The notes: generated by a model from the sequence alone, not told the origin. Counted from the first letter of the stretch, positions 1 to 9,941 are shown. The stretch is 41,251 bases of DNA from an uncultured Bacteroidales bacterium (GCA_905233585.1 CAJOFD010000016.1:1-41251); one strand, 5' to 3'. Numbers and translations: made by a program.

Positions 1-3000
1 TTGTAAATTTCCCAACCCGATGGCACTATGTATGTTAAGGCTAAGTCGGTATATTTTTTGTAAATACCTGTATTTGATATTGTTACAATAGCATAAAAAT
101 CTGTCCCTTGAGGTATGCTATTTTCATTCAATGTTTTACCTTTCATATCCACATAGCGTACCGCTAATTTTAAGTTGTTGTTTTTAGCCGAAGCGGTGTC
201 GGTAAGCGGTTTGGTACGTGTTGTTAGATTGACAAACATCAGTTTGTCTGATTTGTTGGTTATGGTTACATTGCCTTTGTATTGAGTAGGATAAAATGTT
301 TTGACAAAAACAGATTTTACAGTTGTAATCGACTGTGTTTCTTTGTTGTCTATTTGGTAATCAGCTTTCAAACTACCTGATGAAAGTTCGGATAATTTAG
401 CCAAACTCATCAATAGATATGCGGTGGATTGGGTGGAATAATAAGTGTTGGAAGTGAAATTTGCTGCCATATCTTTAGCCAACATAAACGCATCTTCGTG
501 TTTTTGTAACAAAATTAACGTTTCCAATATCATGGCTCTGTCTCTCAATGCCGAACCAAAAGATGTGTTGTCCATTGCATAAGATTCAATTTCTTTTGAT
601 TGATTGAATACCAATTCATTGGCTGTTTTTTGTTTGCCTATCAATGCGTAGGCGGCAGCCAAACGCCATTTGGTTTGCAAGGACAGATTGTTGGATTCTT
701 TCAATCTGTTCATTGCTCCCAATTCAGAGGAACCCGCCAAAGCCAATGTGTACAAGCAATAGGCTTGTTCCAAATCTGATTGGTTGTAGGAGTATCTTCT
801 GTTTGTATTGTTATTGTTGTTTGCCCTCCAATTTTGGGCTTTTTTTCTTTGGTATTTTATCCATTTGTTGACTACACTTTGGTTAATTTCATAACCTTTT
901 TCTTTTGCCAGAATGAGAAAATGTCCTACGTATGAGGTTACCCAATTGTTCACGTCTGTACCGCCTTCCCAATAAGTGAAACCGCCACTTGGTGTTTGTC
1001 TTCCATATATTTTGGCGATGATATTATGGATATTTTTGTCCAATGCAGTTTGTTCTTCTTTAGAGAGGTTTTTAAATTTGTCCAAGAACAATAAGGATAT
1101 ACCTTTTGAGGTTAATTGTTCGGAACAATAGTGTGTATAATTTTCCAAGAAATCATATTGGGCGGAAATGTTCATAATGGGTAAATTGGCCAATTCTAAA
1201 TTCAAATAGTTGTTTTTACCGCCTTTTACAGCAAGGCTATATGGTAAAGATATGCTTTCACCGCCTTTTAGCAATTTGGTTTGTACCGAGTGTGTAATAG
1301 GATTAGGATTTCTAACATCAATTTCAATATTTTCTTTGAATGTTTGCCCGTTGCCCGTTGCAATAACACTTATTTTTTCAACACCTTCTGCTGCTGTTGA
1401 TTGCAATTGGAAAAATAGTGTTTGGTTGCCTGTATTGGAAAAATGGATTTTTTGCTCTTTGGCTCCATTTATTTTCAGTTTGCCTTGAGTGGAAACTTTT
1501 ACCGTCACATCTTTTACATTGTTTTCCATTGCAAATATATTGACAGGCAGGTCTATAGTCTCATTAGTCCCCACCATTCTCGGTAAAGTGGATTGGGTCA
1601 TCAGAGGTGTTCTAACGGTAATATTTGTTGCAGCATTGCCGTATGCTTCGTTCATGCCAGCGACAACCATGACCCGTAATGAACCGACATAAGGAGGTAG
1701 GATTATTTTGTGCGATTTTTCTTCTCCTTTTTTTAAGGTGAAAGGTCCCATAAATTTTACTACAGGGTTGAATCTGTTGGCTTGCATGTTAGATGGGTTT
1801 TCGTCTTCATCGCCACCAATGCTGAACATTTTAGCAAATTTTCCGGAAAAGGCTCCTACAATATAATCATACATATCCCAAGTGGTGATACCTAAAGCCT
1901 CACGGGTATAGAAGGCTTTCCATGGGTTAGGCGTTTTGAAGTTGGTGATGCCTAACAAACCTTCATCAACCAAGGCAAGTGTGTAGGTCATTGGTTGTCC
2001 TTTTTGTTCTTTTACTTTCACCACAAAGGCGGATTCTGGTTTTACAACATTGGGACAAGTTATTTGTGGGTGCAATTGGGTATTTTCGTTAAATACTTCT
2101 ATGGGTTGTACACCATACATTCTAATAGGTTTGTTTTCAATGGTGTTGTCATGAGGTTGCAACAATGAAATATGTATATACACATTAGGAGACATTCTTT
2201 TGTCTGTAACAAATTTATATTGAGTATTTCCTATTTTATCCATTTTCAGCCATTCTTTGGCAACAACTTCAGAACCATTTTCGATAGAAACCAAAGCCAT
2301 ACCACTATTTATCTTGGGAATATTTACCACAACGGTTTCACCTACTTTATAAGATTTTTTGTCAGTAGAGAATGAAAGCATTTTTACCGATGTTGGCATG
2401 TCGCTGTCGGGTACCCCTCTCCACGAAGGCCATGTTACCCATATTGTACAACCTGTAGCGTGTCCATCGGCTTTGTCTTTTACGTAAACTAAGTAGCGAC
2501 CATAGTCAGGGTAATTGACTCTGAATTTGATAGAAGCAGCACCGTTGCTATTGGTTGCTAATTGTCCTGATTTGATAGGTTTGATGGTTGAATTGTTGAT
2601 ATAGGAACTGAAATCGTTGCTGTTGTTTTCCCACCACCACGACCAATCTATTTTGTAAATTTTGTATTCCAATGTTTTACAAGCCTTTGGTTTACCATTG
2701 GCATCAAGGGTAACAACCTTAAATTCATGGTCGGTATTGGTTTCAATGTCCATTTCGTTAGGTACATTGTCATCTATGCCCACATAGGTATTAAATGGGG
2801 ATATGGTATGTTGTATTGTGGTAAAACTTGTTTCTCCATTAGGTTCAAACACACGGCAAACTAAATTGGCATGTACTTTGCCTTTTATATTTTGTTTAAC
2901 TAAAGCAGGTATGTAAAAACTTGTTTTTCCCTCTGCATTCAAAGTGCCTGAAAAAATGGGGATAGTTGTTTTTTCAAAATAAACAGCAGGGTTGTCAAAG

Positions 3001-5360
3001 GTGTATTTTTCATATCCTTTAAATGTGGTTTTTGGGGAAGATAGGGTTATTTCGACATCAGTTTTCAGACCATTGGCTTTATTTCCTGTTAGCCATGCGG
3101 AGGTGATGTTTACCAAGGTTTTAGTATTATTTTGTACTTGTTTGTTTTCAAGTTTTAAGTCTATTTTTAAGCGATTTGGTTTAATTGTTTCAATTTTAAG
3201 TCTTTTATGGAAAGAGGCTTGTCCTATTTTTACATAGGCATTCCAATCACCTGTAGGAGCATCTTTTTTGGTCGGAACGGCAAAGGTGTAAAAGCCGTTT
3301 TCTGATTGTGAACTTATTTTTTTATAAGCAAATTGTCCGCGAGGGTTGTATATTTCTAATGTAACAGGGTGGTTTAGCGGAATAATATGTTTGCTGTCTT
3401 CTAAAATAAAAGTCAAAAACAAAGTATCGCCCGGTCTCCATACTCCTCTTTCTCCATAGATGAATCCTTTGAGACCTTTGGAAATAACTTGACCGCCAAC
3501 GTCAAAGCGTTCCATTTTGTTTTGTGCCCCATCTATTAATTTAAGGTATGTTTTTTCGTTATTTAAAGATGCTACTGCAATAAATGCTTTGGATTTGGAT
3601 GTGACCTCTATTTCAGCAAAGCCGTCTGCGTTTGTTTTGCCGCTGCCAATGTTTTGCAATTGATAGTTATACAAATTGATTTCAACTCCCAATATAGGTT
3701 TGGTGCTGAGAATATCATTAACGCTTATCCAATATTTATTGTTATTGTTGGCTTTGACAATCATACCCAAATTTGATGCCAATAAGGTTGTTGAAACACT
3801 TGTGTGTGCACTTTCCATATAATAAGAGGCATGATATGGATTTTCGCTTTGACTCCATTCATAAAGGTCCCAATCGTAATTGTCGTTGTAATAACCATAA
3901 TAAGAATTGGAAGAATAGTCCCATTGAGCTTCGTCAAGGTCGGTCATTTCTCCTGATGACAGATTAACCATTTCATTATTGTTGGCCGCTATGGTTTTGT
4001 TGTTGAAAGGTGGGGTTGCATATTCTTGTTTGAAAGAAAGTATAACCCTATACATGGCTCCGGGTTCTTGTTGTATAATGTGTTTGAGGTTGATGCTATA
4101 GTTTTGCCATTTGTTATAATTTTTCTCATCAGCATTGAGTCGCAAAGTTTTTTTGTATATCAACCTGCCTGCTTGTTTTAAATTGGAAACATAATTACTG
4201 CTGTTTAACGAATTGTTTTGCAAATACGCCAAAATATTGCTTTCGTATATTCGTATAACTTCCAAATCCACGGCTTGTATGCTCACGGCTTTAAAGTCCA
4301 AACTTTGGTGTGTTGCATCAGGTAAAAACAACCCATCTGACAATAGTTTAATGGCTGGGGCTTCTATTTTGGCTTTTACTTTTATTTGATGTGAAGAGTT
4401 AAGTTGTTTTTCTTGATAATTTTTTAATCCTTTATCTATATTAATGGTAATATAGTCTTTTTCTAAATCTGTAGGGTAGAAAATATAGATAAGGTTGTCG
4501 GCTATTTGAGTGGCGTATTGTTGGGTTTCTTCTATATCAACCAAACCTTTTATATCCTGTTGGTTGGATATGGGCTCGGAAAATGCCAAGCAAATGCCAT
4601 TTTCAGGGTCGCTTATTGGTGTTGCTGAAATATAATGGAAATCATTTAAAGCGGGTATGTCTATTTTTTTCTTTTCTTGTTTGGAGATACCGATTTTTTG
4701 TCCGTTAAAATTAATGGTAAGTATTTGTTCCTTTTTTGTTTTTGCTATAGATTTAATGGTAAAAGCAAAATCGGTAGCCGAGCCATTGTCTTCAAAACAG
4801 ATTTCGGGGGTGGGTTCTATACCTGATAAACTTATAGCCTGCTTTACTTCCTTTAAAGTTACGATGTCGCTAAATGAAATGTTACCGGTAATGTTTGCTT
4901 CATTGGGAGCAGACCTCAAAACTTCTATCGGTGATAGCGAGAGCATGGCACTTTTTTGTTGCACATAAAACGAAAATTCAAACGTTTTTTGTTTGCTGGT
5001 GACATTGTCAAATATTTTATTTACAAAAAACTTGGCATGATAGATTTTGTCCGTTTTTAGGGCACCTGAATCCGGAACAAATTCAATTGTGCTGTTGCTC
5101 AACCAATAGGCTTTTCCTTTCAAAGAAGGGGAGAATGAAAACAATTTTTCGTCTATGGCTGTTCCTATTTCTACGGCTTCAATTTCCTGAGCCAATTCTA
5201 TGCGAATATGTGAATTGGAATGGATAATGCCACTTGTATAGGCTGATATGTAAGGGGCAAAATCGAAAGATGGAGTAATTTCTTTGTTGCGATTGCAAGA
5301 TACAATAGAAAGCAAAATCAATACAAGGCACAAAATGTTTTTGAAAATACGTTTATTCAT
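1..5360 (-). CDS. Alpha-2-macroglobulin family lipoprotein (YfhM-like), C-terminus cut by window edge
   Basis: About 1786 codons are visible, starting at ATG 5360 and open to the left edge. The N-terminus is a lipoprotein signal peptide ending IVSC (Cys22), so it is anchored in an envelope membrane. Family hallmarks in order: an MG2-like segment GERGVWRPGDTL near residue 635; a bait-region-domain segment LALVDEGLLGITNFKTP near 1115; and a thioester-type motif CSEQ (Cys1412, codons 1116-1127), where the family has CxEQ. A helical domain follows, and a final stretch containing PSGWEIY matches the end region of bacterial macroglobulins. Known bacterial members are thought to trap attacking proteases, in E. 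coli beside penicillin-binding protein 1C; any such partner would lie off the left edge. Family length is about 1800-1950 aa, so little is missing. The family call is secure; the exact protease target is not known. Confidence 0.93.
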   Translation of the reverse strand, partial: MNKRIFKNILCLVLILLSIVSCNRNKEITPSFDFAPYISAYTSGIIHSNSHIRIELAQEIEAVEIGTAIDEKLFSFSPSLKGKAYWLSNSTIEFVPDSGALKTDKIYHAKFFVNKIFDNVTSKQKTFEFSFYVQQKSAMLSLSPIEVLRSAPNEANITGNISFSDIVTLKEVKQAISLSGIEPTPEICFEDNGSATDFAFTIKSIAKTKKEQILTINFNGQKIGISKQEKKKIDIPALNDFHYISATPISDPENGICLAFSEPISNQQDIKGLVDIEETQQYATQIADNLIYIFYPTDLEKDYITINIDKGLKNYQEKQLNSSHQIKVKAKIEAPAIKLLSDGLFLPDATHQSLDFKAVSIQAVDLEVIRIYESNILAYLQNNSLNSSNYVSNLKQAGRLIYKKTLRLNADEKNYNKWQNYSINLKHIIQQEPGAMYRVILSFKQEYATPPFNNKTIAANNNEMVNLSSGEMTDLDEAQWDYSSNSYYGYYNDNYDWDLYEWSQSENPYHASYYMESAHTSVSTTLLASNLGMIVKANNNNKYWISVNDILSTKPILGVEINLYNYQLQNIGSGKTNADGFAEIEVTSKSKAFIAVASLNNEKTYLKLIDGAQNKMERFDVGGQVISKGLKGFIYGERGVWRPGDTLFLTFILEDSKHIIPLNHPVTLEIYNPRGQFAYKKISSQSENGFYTFAVPTKKDAPTGDWNAYVKIGQASFHKRLKIETIKPNRLKIDLKLENKQVQNNTKTLVNITSAWLTGNKANGLKTDVEITLSSPKTTFKGYEKYTFDNPAVYFEKTTIPIFSGTLNAEGKTSFYIPALVKQNIKGKVHANLVCRVFEPNGETSFTTIQHTISPFNTYVGIDDNVPNEMDIETNTDHEFKVVTLDANGKPKACKTLEYKIYKIDWSWWWENNSNDFSSYINNSTIKPIKSGQLATNSNGAASIKFRVNYPDYGRYLVYVKDKADGHATGCTIWVTWPSWRGVPDSDMPTSVKMLSFSTDKKSYKVGETVVVNIPKINSGMALVSIENGSEVVAKEWLKMDKIGNTQYKFVTDKRMSPNVYIHISLLQPHDNTIENKPIRMYGVQPIEVFNENTQLHPQITCPNVVKPESAFVVKVKEQKGQPMTYTLALVDEGLLGITNFKTPNPWKAFYTREALGITTWDMYDYIVGAFSGKFAKMFSIGGDEDENPSNMQANRFNPVVKFMGPFTLKKGEEKSHKIILPPYVGSLRVMVVAGMNEAYGNAATNITVRTPLMTQSTLPRMVGTNETIDLPVNIFAMENNVKDVTVKVSTQGKLKINGAKEQKIHFSNTGNQTLFFQLQSTAAEGVEKISVIATGNGQTFKENIEIDVRNPNPITHSVQTKLLKGGESISLPYSLAVKGGKNNYLNLELANLPIMNISAQYDFLENYTHYCSEQLTSKGISLLFLDKFKNLSKEEQTALDKNIHNIIAKIYGRQTPSGGFTYWEGGTDVNNWVTSYVGHFLILAKEKGYEINQSVVNKWIKYQRKKAQNWRANNNNNTNRRYSYNQSDLEQAYCLYTLALAGSSELGAMNRLKESNNLSLQTKWRLAAAYALIGKQKTANELVFNQSKEIESYAMDNTSFGSALRDRAMILETLILLQKHEDAFMLAKDMAANFTSNTYYSTQSTAYLLMSLAKLSELSSGSLKADYQIDNKETQSITTVKSVFVKTFYPTQYKGNVTITNKSDKLMFVNLTTRTKPLTDTASAKNNNLKLAVRYVDMKGKTLNENSIPQGTDFYAIVTISNTGIYKKYTDLALTYIVPSGWEIY

Positions 5361-5406
5361 ATTGTTGTAATTTTTTAGGTTGCTAAATTGGATTTTATTT
5401 GTAAAA

Positions 5407-5432
5407 AAAGAAGTTTCATACGAAACTTCTTT
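5407..5432. terminator. Perfect 11-bp hairpin after tRNA-Ala
   Basis: AAAGAAGTTTC (5407-5417) pairs perfectly with GAAACTTCTTT (5422-5432) around a 4-nt loop. On the minus strand the stem runs straight into a T-tract (complement of 5403-5409), a canonical intrinsic terminator for the tRNA, just before the macroglobulin gene. T-rich sequence also follows on the plus strand. Confidence 0.8.
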
Positions 5433-5448
5433 GTCTTTTTCTATATTG

Positions 5449-5522
5449 TGGAGCATAACGGAATCGAACCGATGACCTTTTGACTGCCAGTCAAACGCTC
5501 TAGCCAACTGAGCTAATGCCCC
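5449..5522 (-). tRNA. tRNA-Ala (anticodon GGC)
   Basis: A 74-nt cloverleaf. The acceptor stem GGGGCAT/ATGCTCC contains the G3:U70 wobble pair that marks alanine tRNAs. The anticodon stem TTTGA/TCAAA closes the loop CTGGCAG, giving anticodon GGC, which reads GCC. The T-loop is TTCGATT, with one U-U mismatch in its stem. The D-arm GCTCAGTTGGCTAGAGC is canonical. CCA is not encoded; the discriminator base is A at 5449. Confidence 0.93.
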
Positions 5523-5537
5523 ATTAATTTCACGCTG

Positions 5538-5545
5538 CAAAGATA
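5538..5545 (-). promoter_or_regulatory. -7 promoter box for tRNA-Ala
   Basis: Minus-strand TATCTTTG matches the Bacteroidota -7 consensus TAnnTTTG, 15 nt upstream of the tRNA 5' end. Confidence 0.7.
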
Positions 5546-5637
5546 TAATTTTTTTGTTATCATTTTATCATTTTTATAAAAAAATATACATCTGTTTATG
5601 TCGAAATATTTTTTGCGGTTTGTATGGTATTTTTGCC

Positions 5638-5645
5638 TATCTTTG
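5638..5645 (+). promoter_or_regulatory. -7 promoter box for the acyl-CoA synthetase operon
   Basis: TATCTTTG is a perfect TAnnTTTG, 24 nt upstream of ATG 5670. It lies inside the longest open frame (ATG 5598), which argues that 5598 is not the true start. Confidence 0.7.
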
Positions 5646-5669
5646 CAATCAAAATTAAAGTTATTTGAG

Positions 5670-7568
5670 ATGGAAATAAAGAGAATATTCGATTTATTAG
5701 ATTATATAACAGAGAATTATCCGCAAGATGATACCCTTAATGGGAAAAGAAAAGGGCAGTGGGTCAATTTCAGCACAAAAGATTATTACAAATTTTCCCT
5801 TTTGTTGAGTTACGGGTTGCACCATTTGGGTTTACGCAAAGGCGACAAGGTGGTAACCATTACCAACAACAGACCTGAATTCAATATTATGGATATGGCC
5901 ATGTCGATGTTGGGTATTGTTCATGTGCCTATTTATCCTACATTGAGTAGTGACGATTATAAATATATTATTAATCATTCAGATGCAAAAATGGTTGTAA
6001 TCGGCAATCGACAAATCTATGCTCGGGTAAAACCTGTTTTTGATAGTCTGAATCTTGAATTCGGCATTTATACCTTGGATAAAATAGAAGATGCAACCGA
6101 ATTGAATGAGGTTTTGCGACAAGGTATTTTCCATCGTAAAGAATACGCTTCTGTGGTAGAGGATATAAAAAAGGAAATTACCGAAGATGATATTGCCACT
6201 ATGATATATACCTCCGGAACAACAGGCACCCCCAAGGGCGTAATGCTAACACATAAGAATCTGATAAGCAATTTTATTGCCCATGCTCATGTGCAACCCT
6301 TGAATCATACTCATAGGGCTTTGAGTTTTTTGCCGCTCTGTCATATTTACGAACGCAGTTTGAATTATCATTACCAATATTTGGGTGTAAGTATTTATTA
6401 TGCAGAAAGTTTGGGTACTATCGCCACAGATATTGCAGATGTTAAAGCAAACGGTTTTTGTGCTGTGCCACGTGTATTGGAAATGATTTTTGACAAATTG
6501 TATGCAGCAGGTAAAGACCTGCCATTGTTGAAAAAATGGATATATTTTGCGGCTATCAAACATGGTTACAGATACGATTATCATAAAAACATTTGGTATA
6601 GATTGCAGAATAAAATATATGATACATTAGTATATAGCAAATGGAGAAAGAAATTTGGAGGCAGTCCGTGGTTTAGTATTATTACCGGAGGGTCAGCCAT
6701 ACAGCCTAAAATTATCCGTTTGTTCAGTGCTGCCAATATGTTTATATATGAAGGCTATGGTATGTCTGAAACTTCTCCTGTGATTGCGGTAAACAATCCC
6801 AAGGGCAGACGTTACAAAATCGGTACTGTCGGTCCTATTTTGGCGGGTGTGGAAGTGAAATTTTCTGAAGACGGAGAAATATTGACCAAGGGACCTTGCT
6901 TGATGAAAGGTTACTACAAAGACCCTGAATACACTGCCAAAGTGATAGATGAAGACGGTTGGTTCCATACAGGAGATATTGGTCATTTGGTAGACGGGCA
7001 ATATTTGCAGATAACTGACAGAAAGAAAGAAATTTTTAAACTCAGTGCAGGCAAATATGTGGCCCCGCAATTGTTGGAGAATAAATTTAAAGAATCGCCA
7101 TTTATTGAAAATTTGATGGTAATTGGTGAAAATGAAAAATTTGCTTCGGCGATTATTGCTCCGAATTTTAATTATTTGCACTTTTGGGCAAGCAAACACA
7201 AATTGCATTATAGGGACAATAAGGAATTGATAAGCCTGCCGACATTGGTGAACAGAATACAAAAAGAGGTGGAAAAATACAACAAACAACTCAGTCCTCA
7301 TGAACAAATTAAATGTTTCCGTCTTATTGCAGATGAGTGGACTCCACAAACGGGCGAATTGGCTCCGACTTTGAAATTGAAAAGAACCGTTTTGGCTAAC
7401 AAATACAAAAATATTATTGACGAAATCTATAATAAAGTATCTGAGCCTGAAAAACAGGGCTTTAATATCAAAAATATAGATTTGTCAAATATCTCTTTAA
7501 GTGATATTCTGAATATCATTTTGCCTAAAAACGATTCTGACCAATCCCAATCAAAACAAGATAAATAA
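5670..7568 (+). CDS. Long-chain acyl-CoA synthetase (AMP-forming, FadD-like)
   Basis: 632 aa from the preferred ATG 5670; an in-frame ATG at 5598 precedes the promoter box and adds a 24-residue extension with no family match. The protein activates a fatty acid with ATP to an acyl-adenylate and transfers it to CoA. Visible motifs: P-loop-like AMP-binding motif YTSGTTGTPKGVMLTHKN from residue 180, GYGMSETSPV, GWFHTGDIG, and C-terminal hinge KEIFKLSAGKYVAPQ. Length and motif order fit the long-chain (FAA1-type) branch of the ANL superfamily. The C-terminal tail ends in a low-complexity N/S/Q-rich stretch. The stop codon overlaps the start of the HAD gene (TAATG), so the two are translationally coupled. 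Chain-length preference cannot be read from the sequence. Confidence 0.93.
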   Translation: MEIKRIFDLLDYITENYPQDDTLNGKRKGQWVNFSTKDYYKFSLLLSYGLHHLGLRKGDKVVTITNNRPEFNIMDMAMSMLGIVHVPIYPTLSSDDYKYIINHSDAKMVVIGNRQIYARVKPVFDSLNLEFGIYTLDKIEDATELNEVLRQGIFHRKEYASVVEDIKKEITEDDIATMIYTSGTTGTPKGVMLTHKNLISNFIAHAHVQPLNHTHRALSFLPLCHIYERSLNYHYQYLGVSIYYAESLGTIATDIADVKANGFCAVPRVLEMIFDKLYAAGKDLPLLKKWIYFAAIKHGYRYDYHKNIWYRLQNKIYDTLVYSKWRKKFGGSPWFSIITGGSAIQPKIIRLFSAANMFIYEGYGMSETSPVIAVNNPKGRRYKIGTVGPILAGVEVKFSEDGEILTKGPCLMKGYYKDPEYTAKVIDEDGWFHTGDIGHLVDGQYLQITDRKKEIFKLSAGKYVAPQLLENKFKESPFIENLMVIGENEKFASAIIAPNFNYLHFWASKHKLHYRDNKELISLPTLVNRIQKEVEKYNKQLSPHEQIKCFRLIADEWTPQTGELAPTLKLKRTVLANKYKNIIDEIYNKVSEPEKQGFNIKNIDLSNISLSDILNIILPKNDSDQSQSKQDK

Positions 7569-8185
7569 TGTTGGACACAAAAATCAATACCATTATCTTT
7601 GATTTTGGTGGTGTCTTGCTCGGTTTGGACAAGCCTGCTTGCCTGAAAGCCTTTAAGGATTTGGGGTGCGATGAAATTGAATATTATCTGGACAATTGTC
7701 GGCAGCAAGGTTTTTTCTTGGATTTCGAAGAAGGTAAAATTTCTAATGAAGAGTTTTTTATTCAACTTAAAAACTTGATAGGTAATAAAGTGTCTCAACA
7801 ACAAATAGAACATGCCTATTTGCAATTTTTAACAGATTTGCCCGATTATAAATTGAGTTTGATATTGGATTTACACAAAAAATATAAAGTGATTTTATTG
7901 AGCAATATCAATCAATTTATTTACGAACATTGTAAAAAGAAATATTTTGAGAAAAATGGGCATAGTATCACAGATTTTTTTGATAAAGTTTATTTGTCTT
8001 ATCAATTAGGAATCTGCAAGCCCGATGAACAAATTTATCATTTGATGATAGAAGATGCCAATCTTATACCGCAAAATTGTTTCTATTTAGACGATGGAAA
8101 AGCAAATGTTGAAGTAGCAACAAAAATGGGATTTCAGTGTTATTGCCCAAAAATAAATGAAGATTTCCGTTTCTTGTTTGAATAA
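7568..8185 (+). CDS. HAD-superfamily hydrolase (subfamily IA-like)
   Basis: 205 aa. Motif I is FDFGGVLLGLD with nucleophile Asp12; the second Asp of the usual DxD is Gly, as in YihX-like and epoxide-hydrolase-like HADs. Motif II is the Ser in LLSNIN, motif III the Lys in GICKPD, motif IV LDDGKANVEVA. The alpha-helical cap lies between motifs I and II. It is a probable phosphatase or dehalogenase of unknown small-molecule substrate, coupled to the acyl-CoA synthetase by a 1-nt stop/start overlap. No terminator is visible after it; 8186-8317 shows nothing I recognise. Confidence 0.88.
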   Translation: MLDTKINTIIFDFGGVLLGLDKPACLKAFKDLGCDEIEYYLDNCRQQGFFLDFEEGKISNEEFFIQLKNLIGNKVSQQQIEHAYLQFLTDLPDYKLSLILDLHKKYKVILLSNINQFIYEHCKKKYFEKNGHSITDFFDKVYLSYQLGICKPDEQIYHLMIEDANLIPQNCFYLDDGKANVEVATKMGFQCYCPKINEDFRFLFE

Positions 8186-8317
8186 CCTTGTATAATAGAA
8201 CGCACGTTTGTTCCGCACTCCTTATATTTTTTATTTCTCAAAAGACTTTGTCTATTTTACAGCATGACTTGGAATAAGAAGTGCCAAGGTACGTTTCTAT
8301 AAAAAATATTTCAATAC

Positions 8318-8346
8318 AAAAAAAAGGCTGCCACAATATGACAGCC
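8318..8346 (-). terminator. Intrinsic terminator of the envelope operon
   Basis: Minus-strand hairpin GGCTGTCA...TGTGGCAGCC (8346-8326, one G-U pair) followed by eight Ts (complement of 8318-8325), 44 nt after the last gene of the minus-strand operon. Confidence 0.8.
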
Positions 8347-8389
8347 ATACAAATTAAATTATTTTATCAAAATATTGTTTTTGCTATGA

Positions 8390-9175
8390 TTAGAATGTTT
8401 CTGATACGGTGATATACCAATCGCTGTGTTTTTCCGAAAAATTATATTGATATGTTTTTGTGTTTGCAGGAACGATGGCTAAATATTTGAATTTGGTATA
8501 TTTTATTTTATCATTTTCGGTATCTATTTTCGTTTTGCTACCACTTGCTGCTGCTATGCTGAAACATTTCAGCCAGATGAATTTTTTTGCATCCCAACCG
8601 TAAACTGTAATGGAAACCACTGCATTTGAAGTCATATTGGTTAGAATAACATCTTCGTTGGCATCACCGGGCATTATATTCTTGTTAAATACAAATGCGT
8701 TTTCCTTCTCGTGATAGGGAAGCGGTTCGGCGTAGATGTCTACTCCAAGATTGAACAAATATATGTTCAAATCACCGTTTTTTTTCACCATTTTATACTG
8801 CAAATCGTCTTTCTTTACCGATTTGGGAACAACGGCAAAATAGCGGTGTGCTTTTAATTGGGGGTATTTTTTTCCGAATTTTATATCGGTATCAAAGCCG
8901 GAAACTTTTTGTGTACCCAAACTCTCCCATGAAGAGGATAGGGGAGAATGTACAAACACCTCAAATTCCAATGTTCTGTATTTGCTGTAATTGGTGATAT
9001 GTACCATAGAGGCTGACGATTTGCCGTCAACGTTATTTTTGTCGATTAAAATTGCCTCCGGATTATCAAATGAGGGCATATCGTAATTGGTTTCGATGAC
9101 AACTGCTTCTTTTTTCTGTGCGTAAAAGTTACAACACAACAACATCAAGCCGATACATAAGATTCCTTTTTTCAT
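8390..9175 (-). CDS. Exported protein with an internal tandem duplication, function unknown
   Basis: 261 aa with a signal peptide ending near NFYAQ. I do not recognise a named family. The mature part is two similar units, roughly residues 50-140 and 165-260. Each reads as 'hydrophobic-x-TN...', a beta-strand pair with a Trp, a short acidic/Gly linker, 'hRYFAVVPK' or 'FKYLAIVPA', then a Tyr-rich closing strand (MVKKNGDLNIYL versus EKHSDWYITV). It is the last gene of a three-gene operon with a PKD lipoprotein and an outer-membrane barrel (30-nt gap upstream, terminator downstream), which suggests an envelope or cell-surface role. Confidence 0.8.
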   Translation of the reverse strand: MKKGILCIGLMLLCCNFYAQKKEAVVIETNYDMPSFDNPEAILIDKNNVDGKSSASMVHITNYSKYRTLEFEVFVHSPLSSSWESLGTQKVSGFDTDIKFGKKYPQLKAHRYFAVVPKSVKKDDLQYKMVKKNGDLNIYLFNLGVDIYAEPLPYHEKENAFVFNKNIMPGDANEDVILTNMTSNAVVSITVYGWDAKKFIWLKCFSIAAASGSKTKIDTENDKIKYTKFKYLAIVPANTKTYQYNFSEKHSDWYITVSETF

Positions 9176-9205
9176 TGGGCTTCTTTTTTATTGTTAGACA
9201 TTCAT

Positions 9206-9913
9206 TTATTCCATTGCTCCTATACGGATACCAAATTTTAAATAAAAGGTATGAATACCAAATTTCTCTGTATAATAGTCATCTGTATAATAGATACCTT
9301 CATAGCCCAAACCGAGGGAAAATCTACTGAAATCAACACCGACACCTACCCGTACATTAGCACCAAGCGGCATAAAACTAAAAGCATTAAATTTTTCAAG
9401 GTAAAATAAGCAACTGGGACCAGCAGCGATGTCTATATAAGGATAAATTCTACTTGTAGCAGGCAAAAAGGCTCTGACATTAACAAATGTTGGTATATTG
9501 AAGAAACCTTCTACATCGTAACCAGAAAAAATAGTAGGCAATACTTCTGCACCAAAGCCAGCACCGACAAACACATAGTCATAAATTCTGGCTCCAAAAG
9601 TAAAATACATACCGCCACCCCAAGTAAACCCTGCATTGTAGCCACCATCATAGGTATCAGTTGAAGCACCCAAATGAAAGTTCCAATCAATATACATATT
9701 GAACATGGCACGTTTGATAAACGGTCTTTCTCCCTCGTTGGTAGAGGCAAACAGACTGTTGCTTTTTACCTCCAATGGAGTATTGTGTTTTTGCAACGAC
9801 AAATTCTTGGCAGTGAAGTTTAAACCTTGTCCGAATTGCTTGAAATTTTTGTCTTTGGCTGTACCTGCCATGCACAAGGCACAGAAAATGCTGATTGCTA
9901 AAATTTTTTTCAT
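9206..9913 (-). CDS. Outer-membrane beta-barrel protein
   Basis: 235 aa. A signal peptide (MKKILAISIFCALCMAGTA) is followed by about 45 residues of linker, then alternating Gly/aromatic amphipathic strands (GGGMYFTFGARIYDYVFVGAGF, RVGVGVDFSRFSLGLGYEG). It ends in a strand (FYLKFGIRIGAME) typical of small 8-stranded outer-membrane barrels of the OMP_b-brl type. It sits 28 nt after the PKD lipoprotein gene and 30 nt before the duplicated exported protein, so all three are probably co-transcribed. Ligand or partner unknown. Confidence 0.8.
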   Translation of the reverse strand: MKKILAISIFCALCMAGTAKDKNFKQFGQGLNFTAKNLSLQKHNTPLEVKSNSLFASTNEGERPFIKRAMFNMYIDWNFHLGASTDTYDGGYNAGFTWGGGMYFTFGARIYDYVFVGAGFGAEVLPTIFSGYDVEGFFNIPTFVNVRAFLPATSRIYPYIDIAAGPSCLFYLEKFNAFSFMPLGANVRVGVGVDFSRFSLGLGYEGIYYTDDYYTEKFGIHTFYLKFGIRIGAME

Positions 9914-9941
9914 GATGATTTTATTATGTTAATATAAATAT

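Noticed and set aside
6693..7349. 218-aa minus-strand frame inside the acyl-CoA synthetase gene
   Set aside because: It is antisense to well-conserved AMP-binding motifs; coding signal is only on the plus strand.
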